Notes under the pieces: generated by a model
What the model was told of the DNA's origin: nothing
Database searches by the model: none
Seen by the model: only the letters and a program-made list of their open reading frames with translations
Translations under genes and position numbers: made by a program
Origin: Bacilli bacterium
Lineage (GTDB): Bacteria > Bacillota_I > Bacilli_A > RF39 > UBA660
Assembly: GCA_017625395.1 (NCBI GenBank)
Contig: JAGALD010000062.1
Coordinates: 1-38,250 of the forward strand
Direction: 5' to 3'
Length of the DNA stretch: 38,250 bases
Part shown: one piece after another, positions 9,415 through 17,665 of the stretch
Numbering within the stretch: position 1 is the stretch's first letter
Layout: the number at the start of each line of letters is the position of its first letter

Positions 9415-10509
9415 ATGAAAAAATATTTTTTTACCAGTGAATCAGTTACAGAAGGACATCCTGATAAAATATGTGACAAAATAAGTGATAAAATATTAGA
9501 TATTGCATTATCTTTGGATAAAAATAGCAAAATGGCTGTTGAAGCAACGATAAAAGATAATTTTGTATTAATATATGGTGAAGCTAATACAAAAGCAGAA
9601 CTAGATTATGAGAATATTGCAAAAAGTGTATTAAAAGAAATTGGATACACCAACGATTTTGAAGTATGCATCAAAGTAAGTAAACAATCAAGTGAGATAT
9701 CTTGTGCTGTTGAAAAAGAAGCAATTTGTGCTGGTGACCAAGGAATTATGTTTGGCTATGCCACTAACGAAACAAAAGAGTATATGCCACTTCCAATATC
9801 TCTAGCAAATAGACTTGCAAAAAGATTGGCTGATGTAAGAAAAGAAGGAAAAACAGATTTTTTAAAACCGGATGGTAAAACATCAGTAACCATAGAATAC
9901 ATTAACGATATACCTACAAGAGTAGATACTGTAATAATTGCGTCACAACACCAAGAAAATATTGATATGAATGTGTTAAGAGAATTTATTATAGATGAAG
10001 TAATAAAGAAAGTAATACCTAGTAATTTAATTGATAATAATACTAAATTTTTAATTAATACAAGTGGTTCTTTTGTAGTTGGTGGACCATTTGGGGATAG
10101 TGGAACAACGGGAAGAAAAATTGTGTGTGATACATATGGTGGATTCGCTCGTGTAGGTGGAGGATGCTTTAGTAGTAAAGACCCATCAAAAGTAGATAGA
10201 ACAGGTGCTTATTATGCAAGATTTGTTGCAAAAAATATCGTCGCACATAATCTAGCAGATAAATGCGAAATACAAGTTTCATATGCAATTGGGATGGAAA
10301 AAGAAATATCATTGTTTATTGAGACTTTTGGAACAAATAAAGTACCTATCGAAGAAATTTATAATTATGTAAGAACAAATTTTAATTTTTCTGTTCAAAA
10401 CATGATTGATGAACTAAACTTATTAAGACCAATATATTATGATTTGGCAAGTTATGGTCATTTTGGAAGAGAGGAATTAGATCTTTCCTGGGAAAAAATT
10501 AAAAATTAA
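9415..10509 (+). CDS. metK: S-adenosylmethionine synthetase
   Basis: Makes S-adenosylmethionine from methionine and ATP. Motifs include TSESVTEGHPDKICD at the N-terminus (methionine/ATP site), GDQGIMFGYA, GGPFGDSGTTGRKI with YGG soon after (phosphate-binding loop), and DPSKVDRTGAYYAR. The 364 residues are slightly shorter than the usual 380-400 but all blocks are present. ATG 9415 is chosen because GGGAGG sits at 9405-9410; the ATG at 9394 lies upstream of that SD. A probable -10 (TGATATGCT) lies at 9372-9380, leaving a leader of only about 30 bases, too short for a SAM riboswitch, and none is seen. Confidence 0.97.
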   Translation: MKKYFFTSESVTEGHPDKICDKISDKILDIALSLDKNSKMAVEATIKDNFVLIYGEANTKAELDYENIAKSVLKEIGYTNDFEVCIKVSKQSSEISCAVEKEAICAGDQGIMFGYATNETKEYMPLPISLANRLAKRLADVRKEGKTDFLKPDGKTSVTIEYINDIPTRVDTVIIASQHQENIDMNVLREFIIDEVIKKVIPSNLIDNNTKFLINTSGSFVVGGPFGDSGTTGRKIVCDTYGGFARVGGGCFSSKDPSKVDRTGAYYARFVAKNIVAHNLADKCEIQVSYAIGMEKEISLFIETFGTNKVPIEEIYNYVRTNFNFSVQNMIDELNLLRPIYYDLASYGHFGREELDLSWEKIKN

Positions 10510-10560
10510 AATGTAAAGCTAAAAAAAAAGAAGATAAAAACTATTAAATTTTATATATAT

Positions 10561-10743
10561 GTGTTATATATAATTCTTCAAGTAATTGGACTAGGTATTG
10601 TAAATTACTGTTTGGTACAAAGTGAACTAAATAACATTGCTGAAATGTATAATGGTACAGGAATTGGTGGATTTCAATATCAACAACCAAACCAATATCA
10701 ACAAGTAAATAATAATGATTTCAATAATGGAAACATGCAATAA
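10561..10743 (+). CDS. Small Q/N-rich putative membrane protein, start uncertain
   Basis: Hypothetical. From GTG 10561 the 60 residues begin with a hydrophobic segment (LYIILQVIGLGIVNYCLV) and end in a Gln/Asn/Tyr-rich tail (FQYQQPNQYQQVNNNDFN). The frame is open upstream back to the metK stop. It would add a Lys-rich stretch and a longer membrane helix, but that part contains no ATG, GTG or TTG. No SD precedes GTG 10561. A terminator hairpin follows at 10762. It may be a real small protein with an unusual start or a gene that lost its start. I do not recognise a family. Confidence 0.35.
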   Translation: MLYIILQVIGLGIVNYCLVQSELNNIAEMYNGTGIGGFQYQQPNQYQQVNNNDFNNGNMQ

Positions 10744-10761
10744 TCTTAAATATTAAGGAGT

Positions 10762-10789
10762 AGAAAAAGAAGTAATTCTTTTTCTTTTA
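10762..10789 (+). terminator. Intrinsic terminator before the DUF2752 gene
   Basis: AGAAAAAGAA-gtaa-TTCTTTTTCT followed by TTTTA. It lies between an SD-like AAGGAG (10755-10760) and the ATG at 10796, so the next gene has no SD close to its start. Confidence 0.65.
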
Positions 10790-10795
10790 TATTAT

Positions 10796-11176
10796 ATGAA
10801 TAATAAAAAAATAAAAAATATTTTATTGACAATACTAATTCTATTTCTTTTATATATATTTGATTTTCTTTTTTGCCCATTCCATAAATTAACAAATTTA
10901 TATTGTCCAGGATGTGGTGTTACAAGAATGATTTTTTCAATTTTAAAATTAGATTTTTATCAAGCATTTAGATTTAACCCATTTTTATTTATTCTTTCTC
11001 CCTTTTTACTTCTTTATATCGTTGATGAATTTTTAATAAATATTTTTGGAAAAAAGAGTTTTTTTATAAACAAAATATCAGATAATGTATACTTATTTTT
11101 ATTGATTTTAGCAATTATTTTTGGAATTTTAAGAAATATACCAATGTTTGATTATTTAATTCCGACATATGTATAA
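10796..11176 (+). CDS. DUF2752 family membrane protein
   Basis: 126 residues with three predicted membrane helices (about 7-25, 61-79, 95-112). The DUF2752 signature CPGCGVTRM (after FCPFHKLTNLY) falls between helices 1 and 2, with Cys residues that could bind metal or form a disulfide. Function is unknown in the family; members are small inner-membrane proteins. The ATG has no nearby SD, only the terminator hairpin upstream, so translation may be weak or the start may lie slightly further in. Confidence 0.75.
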   Translation: MNNKKIKNILLTILILFLLYIFDFLFCPFHKLTNLYCPGCGVTRMIFSILKLDFYQAFRFNPFLFILSPFLLLYIVDEFLINIFGKKSFFINKISDNVYLFLLILAIIFGILRNIPMFDYLIPTYV

Positions 11177-11212
11177 TTGTTGTAATTAAATGAAATAATA
11201 AATTTAATTTTA

Positions 11213-11244
11213 TTGACTTGAAAAAAATATAAAAAACATATATT
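11213..11244 (+). promoter_or_regulatory. Probable promoter of tRNA-Gln
   Basis: A good -35 (TTGACT, 11213-11218) faces an A/T-rich -10 region. The best TATATT match (11239) is at a wide 20-base spacing, so the exact -10 is uncertain. Confidence 0.45.
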
Positions 11245-11258
11245 ATATATATGTTGAT

Positions 11259-11333
11259 TGCCCCATAGCCAAGCGGTAAGGCTCGAGACTCTGAATCTTG
11301 CATGCGCTAGTTCGAATCTAGCTGGGGCAGCCA
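11259..11333 (+). tRNA. tRNA-Gln (anticodon CTG)
   Basis: Full cloverleaf: acceptor TGCCCCA pairs with TGGGGCA, D stem GCC/GGC, anticodon stem CGAGA/TCTTG around the loop CTCTGAA, and T stem GCTAG/CTAGC around TTCGAAT. Discriminator G and an encoded CCA follow. The anticodon at 11291-11293 reads CAG. It lies 30 bases before gltX. In most Firmicutes tRNA-Gln is first charged with Glu by GluRS and then amidated by GatCAB; I see no glnS or gat genes in the window. Confidence 0.95.
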
Positions 11334-11363
11334 AAAGATTATTATAGAAAGTAGGTTTCTTTT

Positions 11364-13025
11364 ATGACAGATAAAGAATTAGCAGAATTAATATTTCCAA
11401 ATATAACTAAAACACCTGAAGATTATGAAAAAATATATCCAGAAAGAAAATTAGAAAGTGGTGCAGCAGTATCTAGATTTGCACCGTCTCCGACCGGATT
11501 TGTTCACATGGGAAGCTTGCTTACTACCGTTATAGAAAGAAAAATACCAGATGAAACAAATGGAGTATTTTATTTAAGAATAGAAGATACAGACCAAAAA
11601 AGAAGTGTTGAAAATGGTATTAAAGGAATTGTCGATGACCTTAAAAATTTTGAAATAAAAATTGATGAGGGAGCTTTAGGTGAAGATGAAGAAATAGGAG
11701 ACTATGGTCCATATATTCAAAGTAAAAGAAAAGAAATATATGAGTGTTATGCCAAAGACTTAATTTCAAAAGGACTAGCATATCCATGCTTTTGTACACC
11801 AGAAGAACTTGATGAGACAAGAAACCTTCAAGAGTTAAATAAAGAGCGAATTGGATATTATGGTTCATTTGCAAAATGTAGAAACTTAAGCAATGAAGAA
11901 AGAGCTGAAAGAATAAAGAATGGAGAGCCATATATTATTAGATTAAAGTCACCTGGTAATTATGAAAATAAAGTTATGTTTAATGATTTAGTAAGAGGAA
12001 AAATTGTTTTCCCAGAAAATGATTTAGATGTAGTTTTAATTAAAAGTGATGGACTTCCAATATATCACTTTGCACATGCAATTGATGACCATTTAATGAG
12101 AACAACTCATGTATTAAGAGGAGAAGAATGGCTTTCATCAGTACCAGTACATATTCAATTATTTAAAATACTTGGATTTGAACTTCCACAGTATGCTCAT
12201 CTTGGACTTGTTATGAAAATTGATGAAGAAACAGGTGCAAAAAGAAAACTTTCTAAAAGAAAAGATAAAGAAGCAGCTGTTAGTTTCTATCATGAACAAG
12301 GAATACCAGTTGAAGCAGTTAAACTATATTTAATGACTATTGGAAATTCAAATTTTGAAGAATGGTTAAATCAAAATCCAGATGCCTCAATTAATGACTT
12401 TAAATTTAACTTTAAGAAAATGAGTGCAAGTGGATCACTATTTGATTTAGAAAAACTTATTAATATTTCAAGAAATTATATAAGTAGATTAAAAGCTCAA
12501 GAAGTATATGAAAGAGCATTAAAACATTCAAAAGAATTTGACACTGAATTTTACGAATTATTGACAAAATATAAAGACTATTGTGTAAATATGTTCAACA
12601 TAGAAAGAGAACAAAAGAAACCAAGAAAAGACTATGCAATGTTTTCTGAAATAAAAGGATATACATGGTATATGTTTGATGAATTATTCACTGGTGATAT
12701 AAACTATGAATTCCAATCAATTAATGATTTAGAAGAAATTAAAAATATTTTAAAAGTTTATTTAGAAAAATATTACAATGAAGAAGACGATGAACAAACT
12801 TGGTTTGAAAGACTTAAAGACTTGTCAGAAGAATTAGGTTATGCAAGAGAAGTAAAAGAATATAAGGAAAATCCAGATAATTACAAAGGACATGTTGGAG
12901 ACATAAGTATGGTACTTCGTGTAGCACTATCATCTAAATCAATGACACCAAACTTATATCAAATTATGAAATTGTTTGGCCGCGAAAGACTAACTAATAG
13001 ATTTAACCTAGTTATCAATAAATAG
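11364..13025 (+). CDS. gltX: Glutamyl-tRNA synthetase
   Basis: Class I synthetase charging tRNA-Glu, and in lineages without GlnRS also tRNA-Gln, with glutamate. The 553-residue protein belongs to the longer form (about 550 residues) I associate with clostridia. FAPSPTGFVHMGS (39-51) carries the HIGH-type motif as HMGS; YLRIEDTDQKRS follows; CFC near residue 150 gives part of a zinc-site-like region; KLSKRKD near 294-300 is the KMSKS-type loop. The C-terminal third is the helical anticodon-binding part. The start at ATG 11364 follows a weak SD-like GTAGG. It is probably transcribed with the upstream tRNA-Gln. Confidence 0.96.
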   Translation: MTDKELAELIFPNITKTPEDYEKIYPERKLESGAAVSRFAPSPTGFVHMGSLLTTVIERKIPDETNGVFYLRIEDTDQKRSVENGIKGIVDDLKNFEIKIDEGALGEDEEIGDYGPYIQSKRKEIYECYAKDLISKGLAYPCFCTPEELDETRNLQELNKERIGYYGSFAKCRNLSNEERAERIKNGEPYIIRLKSPGNYENKVMFNDLVRGKIVFPENDLDVVLIKSDGLPIYHFAHAIDDHLMRTTHVLRGEEWLSSVPVHIQLFKILGFELPQYAHLGLVMKIDEETGAKRKLSKRKDKEAAVSFYHEQGIPVEAVKLYLMTIGNSNFEEWLNQNPDASINDFKFNFKKMSASGSLFDLEKLINISRNYISRLKAQEVYERALKHSKEFDTEFYELLTKYKDYCVNMFNIEREQKKPRKDYAMFSEIKGYTWYMFDELFTGDINYEFQSINDLEEIKNILKVYLEKYYNEEDDEQTWFERLKDLSEELGYAREVKEYKENPDNYKGHVGDISMVLRVALSSKSMTPNLYQIMKLFGRERLTNRFNLVINK

Positions 13026-13028
13026 TTA

Positions 13029-13063
13029 ATAAAAACAATATAAACCTTTATATTGTTTTTAAT
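13029..13063 (+). terminator. Intrinsic terminator after gltX, overlapping the next promoter
   Basis: AAAAACAATATAA and TTATATTGTTTTT form a 13-pair stem followed by T/A. The TTGTTT inside its 3' arm (13053) also serves as a -35 for TATAAT at 13076 with 17-base spacing, a probable promoter of the muramidase. Confidence 0.85.
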
Positions 13064-13136
13064 TTGGTTTAAAAGTATAATTGAATTAGGAGAAAAAGAA
13101 TTACTTAGTAATAATATTATTATAAGGAATGATTAA

Positions 13137-14294
13137 ATGAAAAAAAATATTAAGATAATAATTATATCTTTAATAACAATTGCAATTATAAGTATTTTTA
13201 TACTGATAATGACATTTAATAAAAAAGAAAAAGAGATAATTGAAGTAGAAGTATATTCTGAAATTAAGCTATCAGAACTTATTAAAAATAATGAAAAAAT
13301 ATTAACAGAAAACTTTTATATTGATACTACTTCTTTAGGAGAAAAAGAGATTACATATTCTTACTATGATAATAATAAAAAGAAGAATGATTCTTTATTT
13401 ATTAAAGTTGTTGATAAAGAAAAACCGTATGTTATGCTAGGAAACACATATACATATGTAATTGGTACCAAATTCAATATGGAAAATACCGTTTTTTGTG
13501 GGGATAATGTAACAAAAAATCCAAAGAAAACAATAGTTGGAAAATATGATTTAAATAAAGTAGGAGAGTATCCTTTAATATTTAAAGTAGAAGATGAATT
13601 TGGAAATGTTAATGAAAAAAAATTTACATTAAAGGTTATAGAAGAAAAAATACCTTCTAAATCAAGTTACATAACTTTTGAAGAACTTAAAAATCGTCTT
13701 CCAAATGATGCTAGTTTAATGATAGATGTTTCTAAATGGCAGGCAGATATTGATTGGAAAAAAGTTTTTGAAAGCGGAATAAAATATGCAATGTTAAGAT
13801 TAGGAACGCAAAAAGGCGTTGATTTAGATTCCAGAATAGATGAGTATTTTGATAAGAATATTAAAGAAGCAAGAGCAAATGGGATACAAGTTGGAGTATA
13901 TTATTTTACTTATGCAAATGATATTCATGACGCAAAAGAACAAGCAAAATGGGTTGTTGATGTTTTAAAAGATTATACTCTTGATTTACCAGTGGCATTC
14001 GATTGGGAATGTTGGGATTTGTTTGATGAGTTCAATTTGAATTTCTATGAACTCAATATGATAGCAGATACCTTTTTAAAAGAATTAGAAAAAGAAGGTT
14101 ATGACACATTGTTATATGGAAGTAAAAATTATATTGAAAATGTTTGGAAATATTTTAGTTATGATATTTGGTTAGCACATTATACAAAGGAAACATCATA
14201 TCAAGGAGAAAAAATGATGTGGCAATTTACAAGCTCTGGTAGAATACCAGGAATAAAAGGAAATGTTGATGTGAATTTTTATTATAATAAATAA
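13137..14294 (+). CDS. Membrane-anchored GH25 muramidase (lysozyme)
   Basis: 385 residues: a signal anchor (about 4-26), a linker, one or two Ig-like domains of the DUF5011 type (about 45-170, with DKEKPYVMLGN and FKVEDEFGNVNEKKF), then a GH25 domain (about 192-385). GH25 marks are MIDVSKWQADIDWKKV, AMLRLGTQKG, GVYYFTYAND, PVAFDWECWD (catalytic Asp/Glu region) and VDVNFYY at the end. GH25 enzymes cut the MurNAc-GlcNAc bond of peptidoglycan. With no phage genes nearby, this is more likely a wall-remodelling enzyme than an endolysin. SD is AAGGA before ATG 13137. Confidence 0.92.
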   Translation: MKKNIKIIIISLITIAIISIFILIMTFNKKEKEIIEVEVYSEIKLSELIKNNEKILTENFYIDTTSLGEKEITYSYYDNNKKKNDSLFIKVVDKEKPYVMLGNTYTYVIGTKFNMENTVFCGDNVTKNPKKTIVGKYDLNKVGEYPLIFKVEDEFGNVNEKKFTLKVIEEKIPSKSSYITFEELKNRLPNDASLMIDVSKWQADIDWKKVFESGIKYAMLRLGTQKGVDLDSRIDEYFDKNIKEARANGIQVGVYYFTYANDIHDAKEQAKWVVDVLKDYTLDLPVAFDWECWDLFDEFNLNFYELNMIADTFLKELEKEGYDTLLYGSKNYIENVWKYFSYDIWLAHYTKETSYQGEKMMWQFTSSGRIPGIKGNVDVNFYYNK

Positions 14295-14317
14295 TAATTA
14301 GTAGTGGGGTGATTTAA

Positions 14318-15343
14318 ATGTATAAAAAAATTTTGTTAATATTACTGTCTTTAATAATACTTGCAACAGGTTGTGGGAAAAAAGAAAATAAGAATGAACC
14401 TGAAAAAGAAGAAAATGAAGAAAACGTAATTGTAGATCAAAAGGTAGATATTATTAACTTAGATTCAACATCAAGACCGTATGCGGTAGTTATAAATAAT
14501 TATCCATCAGCAGTTAAAGTACAAACAGGGCTTAATGAAGCATATATGGTCTATGAAATTCCTATTGAAGGAGGAATGTCAAGGTCAGTTGCATTTTACA
14601 AAGACATATCTGATTTAAAAATAGGAACCATAAGAAGTGCTAGACATAATTATTTAGATTATGTACTAGAACACGATGCAATTTTTGTTCACTTTGGTTG
14701 GAGTAAACAAGCAAAAAAAGATATATCTGATTTGAAAATAGATTATATAGATGGTAATTCACGAGATCCATCAGTTTTTTGGAGAGAAAACCCAGAAAGC
14801 TTATCAAGAGAACACACTGTATATACTAATTTATCAAAGATAATTACGTATAGAAATTTTAGAAAAGAAACACAAATAAAACCACCATTAAATTATTCTA
14901 CAACTGACATTGATTTAAGTTCATATAAAGATTCAAAGAAAGCAAACTCTATAGAATTTAATTATTCAAAAACATATAGAGTAAAGTTTTTATATAATGA
15001 AGAAACAGGAAAATACGATAGATATGTAAATGATAAACAGCATCAAGACTATTTTCAAAATAAACCATTTACTACAGAAAACATAATTGTAATATTACTA
15101 GATTGGGGATATACTTCAAACTATGTAGATGCAGCAGGAAATAACTATCTAGATTTACACAACACAGGTAGTGGTAAAGGATATTACATAACTAATGGAT
15201 ATGCAAAAGAAATCACTTGGGAAAAAAAGAATAGATCAAGTCAAACTGTTTATAAATATCAAGACGGAACACCAGTTAATGTAAGTGATGGAAATACATA
15301 TGTTATGTTACAATCTAAAACATTGGGAGTTAGTATTAAATAA
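14318..15343 (+). CDS. DUF3048 (YerB-like) lipoprotein
   Basis: 341 residues with a lipoprotein signal: hydrophobic LLILLSLIILATGC gives Cys19 as the lipidated residue. The mature part has the DUF3048 pattern: RPYAVVINNYPSAVKVQTGL, YEIPIEGGMSR, IGTIRSARHNYLDY, FVHFGWS, and a second half beginning near residue 215 with FNYSKTYRVKFLYNEETGKY. The domain structure is related to B. subtilis YerB; function is unknown, presumably at the outer face of the membrane. It follows the GH25 gene by 23 bases with a strong SD (GGGGTGA), so both are probably one wall-related unit. Confidence 0.87.
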   Translation: MYKKILLILLSLIILATGCGKKENKNEPEKEENEENVIVDQKVDIINLDSTSRPYAVVINNYPSAVKVQTGLNEAYMVYEIPIEGGMSRSVAFYKDISDLKIGTIRSARHNYLDYVLEHDAIFVHFGWSKQAKKDISDLKIDYIDGNSRDPSVFWRENPESLSREHTVYTNLSKIITYRNFRKETQIKPPLNYSTTDIDLSSYKDSKKANSIEFNYSKTYRVKFLYNEETGKYDRYVNDKQHQDYFQNKPFTTENIIVILLDWGYTSNYVDAAGNNYLDLHNTGSGKGYYITNGYAKEITWEKKNRSSQTVYKYQDGTPVNVSDGNTYVMLQSKTLGVSIK

Positions 15344-15351
15344 AGTTATTA

Positions 15352-15380
15352 TTGTAAAATAAAAAAAATAATGATAAAAT
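15352..15380 (+). promoter_or_regulatory. Promoter of tRNA-Glu
   Basis: TTGTAA (15352-15357), 17 bases, then TAAAAT (15375-15380) preceded by TGA, an extended -10. Confidence 0.65.
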
Positions 15381-15412
15381 AATAATGTCTTTAACAAAAG
15401 GCATTATTTAAT

Positions 15413-15489
15413 GGCTCGTTGGTGAAGTGGTTTAACACGCTGCCCTCTCAAGGCAGTATTCATGGGTCCGAACCCCATACGAGTCACCA
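15413..15489 (+). tRNA. tRNA-Glu (anticodon CTC)
   Basis: Complete cloverleaf: acceptor GGCTCGT pairs with ACGAGTC, D stem GTG/CAC, anticodon stem CTGCC/GGCAG around CTCTCAA, and T stem ATGGG/CCCAT around TCCGAAC. Discriminator A and an encoded CCA follow. The anticodon at 15447-15449 reads GAG. Together with tRNA-Gln(CUG) it puts two GluRS substrates within 4.2 kb, either side of gltX. Confidence 0.95.
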
Positions 15490-15501
15490 TATTGAAATAT
15501 A

Positions 15502-15528
15502 AAGAAGATATTTGCTATCTTCTTTTTT
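15502..15528 (+). terminator. Intrinsic terminator after tRNA-Glu
   Basis: AAGAAGATA-tttgc-TATCTTCTT followed by TTTT. Confidence 0.88.
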
Positions 15529-15529
15529 A

Positions 15530-15557
15530 TTGACATTAAATCAATTTATGATATTAT
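15530..15557 (+). promoter_or_regulatory. Promoter of helD
   Basis: A perfect -35 (TTGACA, 15530-15535) and TATTAT (15552-15557) with 16-base spacing, directly after the tRNA terminator. Confidence 0.75.
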
Positions 15558-15583
15558 AAAGAACACACGAAAAAGAGGTTAAT

Positions 15584-17665
15584 ATGGATAAAATAGAAAA
15601 CAGTGAATATGAATATTTAAGTCAAACATTAGATGCGTTAAAATCTATTGTAGGAGAATTATCTGAAAAAACAGAAAACAGTATTAGTGAAATAACAGAG
15701 TTTAACAAATATCTTTGGGAAAATATAGATGCAATGGACATAGAAGAAAGAATTTTAGGAATTACTTCAAATGAACAATATGCTGATATTACAAATTCTT
15801 CTTTAAGAAAAATTAGAAGTTTGAAAAAATCTCTTAATTCTCCTTATTTTGGTAGAATTACTTTTGTACCAAATGATGAAAAAATAACTAAAAATAATGA
15901 TATATACATAGGAATAAATACCATTATGGATGATAAAGGTTTTTATGTTTTTGATTGGAGAACTCCGATAGCAACATTATTTTATAACGGAAAATTTGGC
16001 CCAGTTTCTTATAAAGCACCTAAAGGGATTGTTGAAGGAAAATTAACAGGAAAAAGACAATATAAAATTGTAAATGGAAAATTAAAAAGAGTTGTTGATA
16101 CTGAACTACATTTAGATGATGATGCATTACAGGAAGCATTAAGACGTGCTACTAGTGATAAAATGAGAGATATAGTAACAACTATTCAAAAAGAGCAAAA
16201 CGAGATTATAAGAAATACGAGAAGTCATTCTCTAATAGTACAAGGTGGAGCAGGTAGTGGAAAAACATCAGTAGCACTTCACCGTCTTGCATACCTTTTG
16301 TACCAAGACAAAAAAGCAAATTCAAATAATATGTTAATTTTTTCGCCTAATGATGTTTTTTCAAAATATATTTCAGGAGTTCTTCCAGAACTAGGTGAAG
16401 AAAATGTTTTACAAACTACCATAAGTGACTTTGCATCTAGTTATATAAAAGGATATGACCATTTAGAAACATTCACAGAATTTATATCAAGATATTATGA
16501 TGGAAATAACATTACTGATGAACAAAAAGAATTATATAAATTCAAGTTTTCTAAAGAGTATAAAGAAGCATTAGATGAATATATTAAAAGAATTAATCAA
16601 GAATTCTATTTTAAAGATTATGTTAAAGCAAAAGGACAAAGCTTTGATAATGGATATATGACTAAAATGTTAAGAAATTTAGGAAATATGCAAATAAGCG
16701 ATAAAATAGATGAACTTGCTAAATCTATTTGTGAATATTTAAAAGTTCCATATAAATCTAATAGAGATTTAATAAGAAAAAGTTTAAAGAAACAATTAGA
16801 ACCAAAATTAAATTTTAAAAACTTATATAATGGATTCTTATCTTCAGAAGAATTTGTTTCAAGATTTGGAAAAACAGATAAAATTAAAGGAACAAGTACT
16901 TTAGAATATCCTGATATTTTAGGTATGCTTTATTTGCAATTTGAATTATATGGATATCCAAAAAATGATATTATACGTCATATAGTAATAGATGAAGTTC
17001 AAGATTATTCACCACTTCAAATAGAAATGTTAAGAAAAATATTTAGTGGAGCAACATTTACAATTTTAGGTGATGTTAATCAAACAATTAATCCATATTT
17101 TAAATATAATTCATTAGAAGAATTAGTTCCAATCCTTGGAAAAGATTCTGAATATTATGAATTAAATAAATCATATCGTTCTAGTCCAGAAATAACTGAA
17201 TATACTAATAGTTTAATTGGTTCTGAAAATGAAGCAGCAAGAACAAGTGGTGATATTCCAGTATTGGTAAAAGAAGTACCAAAAGAAAGCCTATATACAG
17301 AACTTGTTAGTGATATTCTAACAATGAAAGAAAATGGTCTTTCCAGAATTGCAATTGTTACAAGAAGTAATAATGAAGCAAGGGCAATATATGAAGGATT
17401 AAAAGATGATGTAACAGAACTTTCCATCGTAAGTGATGAAGGAGAAACTTATACAACAGATACACTCGTAGTTCCTGCAACAATATCAAAAGGATTAGAG
17501 TTTGACGCAGTTATTAGCTATAATAATCAAGATAATCCGTATAAAGAAGATGATAAATATTTATACTATGTTGCATGCACAAGAGCACAACATGAACTTG
17601 TTGTATATAACGAACCAAAAGATATTAAAAAGAAAGTATTAAGAAAAGAGGATTCTAATGACTAA
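15584..17665 (+). CDS. helD: HelD-type superfamily 1 helicase, RNA polymerase recycling factor
   Basis: 693 residues. The N-terminal arm (1-130) and the block DWRTPIATLFY near 125-135 are typical of HelD rather than UvrD/Rep. Walker A is GGAGSGKTSVALHR near residue 222; motif II is VIDEVQDYSPLQ, motif III TILGDVNQTI, motif IV region LNKSYRSSPEI, motif V PATISKGLEFDAVI and motif VI YYVACTRAQHEL. In B. subtilis and mycobacteria, HelD pushes arms into the RNA polymerase channels and frees stalled polymerase in an ATP-dependent way. It overlaps the next gene by 8 bases, implying coupling. Family assignment is strong. Confidence 0.92.
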   Translation: MDKIENSEYEYLSQTLDALKSIVGELSEKTENSISEITEFNKYLWENIDAMDIEERILGITSNEQYADITNSSLRKIRSLKKSLNSPYFGRITFVPNDEKITKNNDIYIGINTIMDDKGFYVFDWRTPIATLFYNGKFGPVSYKAPKGIVEGKLTGKRQYKIVNGKLKRVVDTELHLDDDALQEALRRATSDKMRDIVTTIQKEQNEIIRNTRSHSLIVQGGAGSGKTSVALHRLAYLLYQDKKANSNNMLIFSPNDVFSKYISGVLPELGEENVLQTTISDFASSYIKGYDHLETFTEFISRYYDGNNITDEQKELYKFKFSKEYKEALDEYIKRINQEFYFKDYVKAKGQSFDNGYMTKMLRNLGNMQISDKIDELAKSICEYLKVPYKSNRDLIRKSLKKQLEPKLNFKNLYNGFLSSEEFVSRFGKTDKIKGTSTLEYPDILGMLYLQFELYGYPKNDIIRHIVIDEVQDYSPLQIEMLRKIFSGATFTILGDVNQTINPYFKYNSLEELVPILGKDSEYYELNKSYRSSPEITEYTNSLIGSENEAARTSGDIPVLVKEVPKESLYTELVSDILTMKENGLSRIAIVTRSNNEARAIYEGLKDDVTELSIVSDEGETYTTDTLVVPATISKGLEFDAVISYNNQDNPYKEDDKYLYYVACTRAQHELVVYNEPKDIKKKVLRKEDSND

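Noticed and set aside
9381-9415. SAM riboswitch upstream of metK
   Set aside because: The gap between the likely promoter and the start is about 30 bases and shows no S-box helices.
13137-14294. Prophage endolysin
   Set aside because: The GH25 enzyme has a membrane anchor and Ig-like domains, and there are no phage genes or holin next to it.
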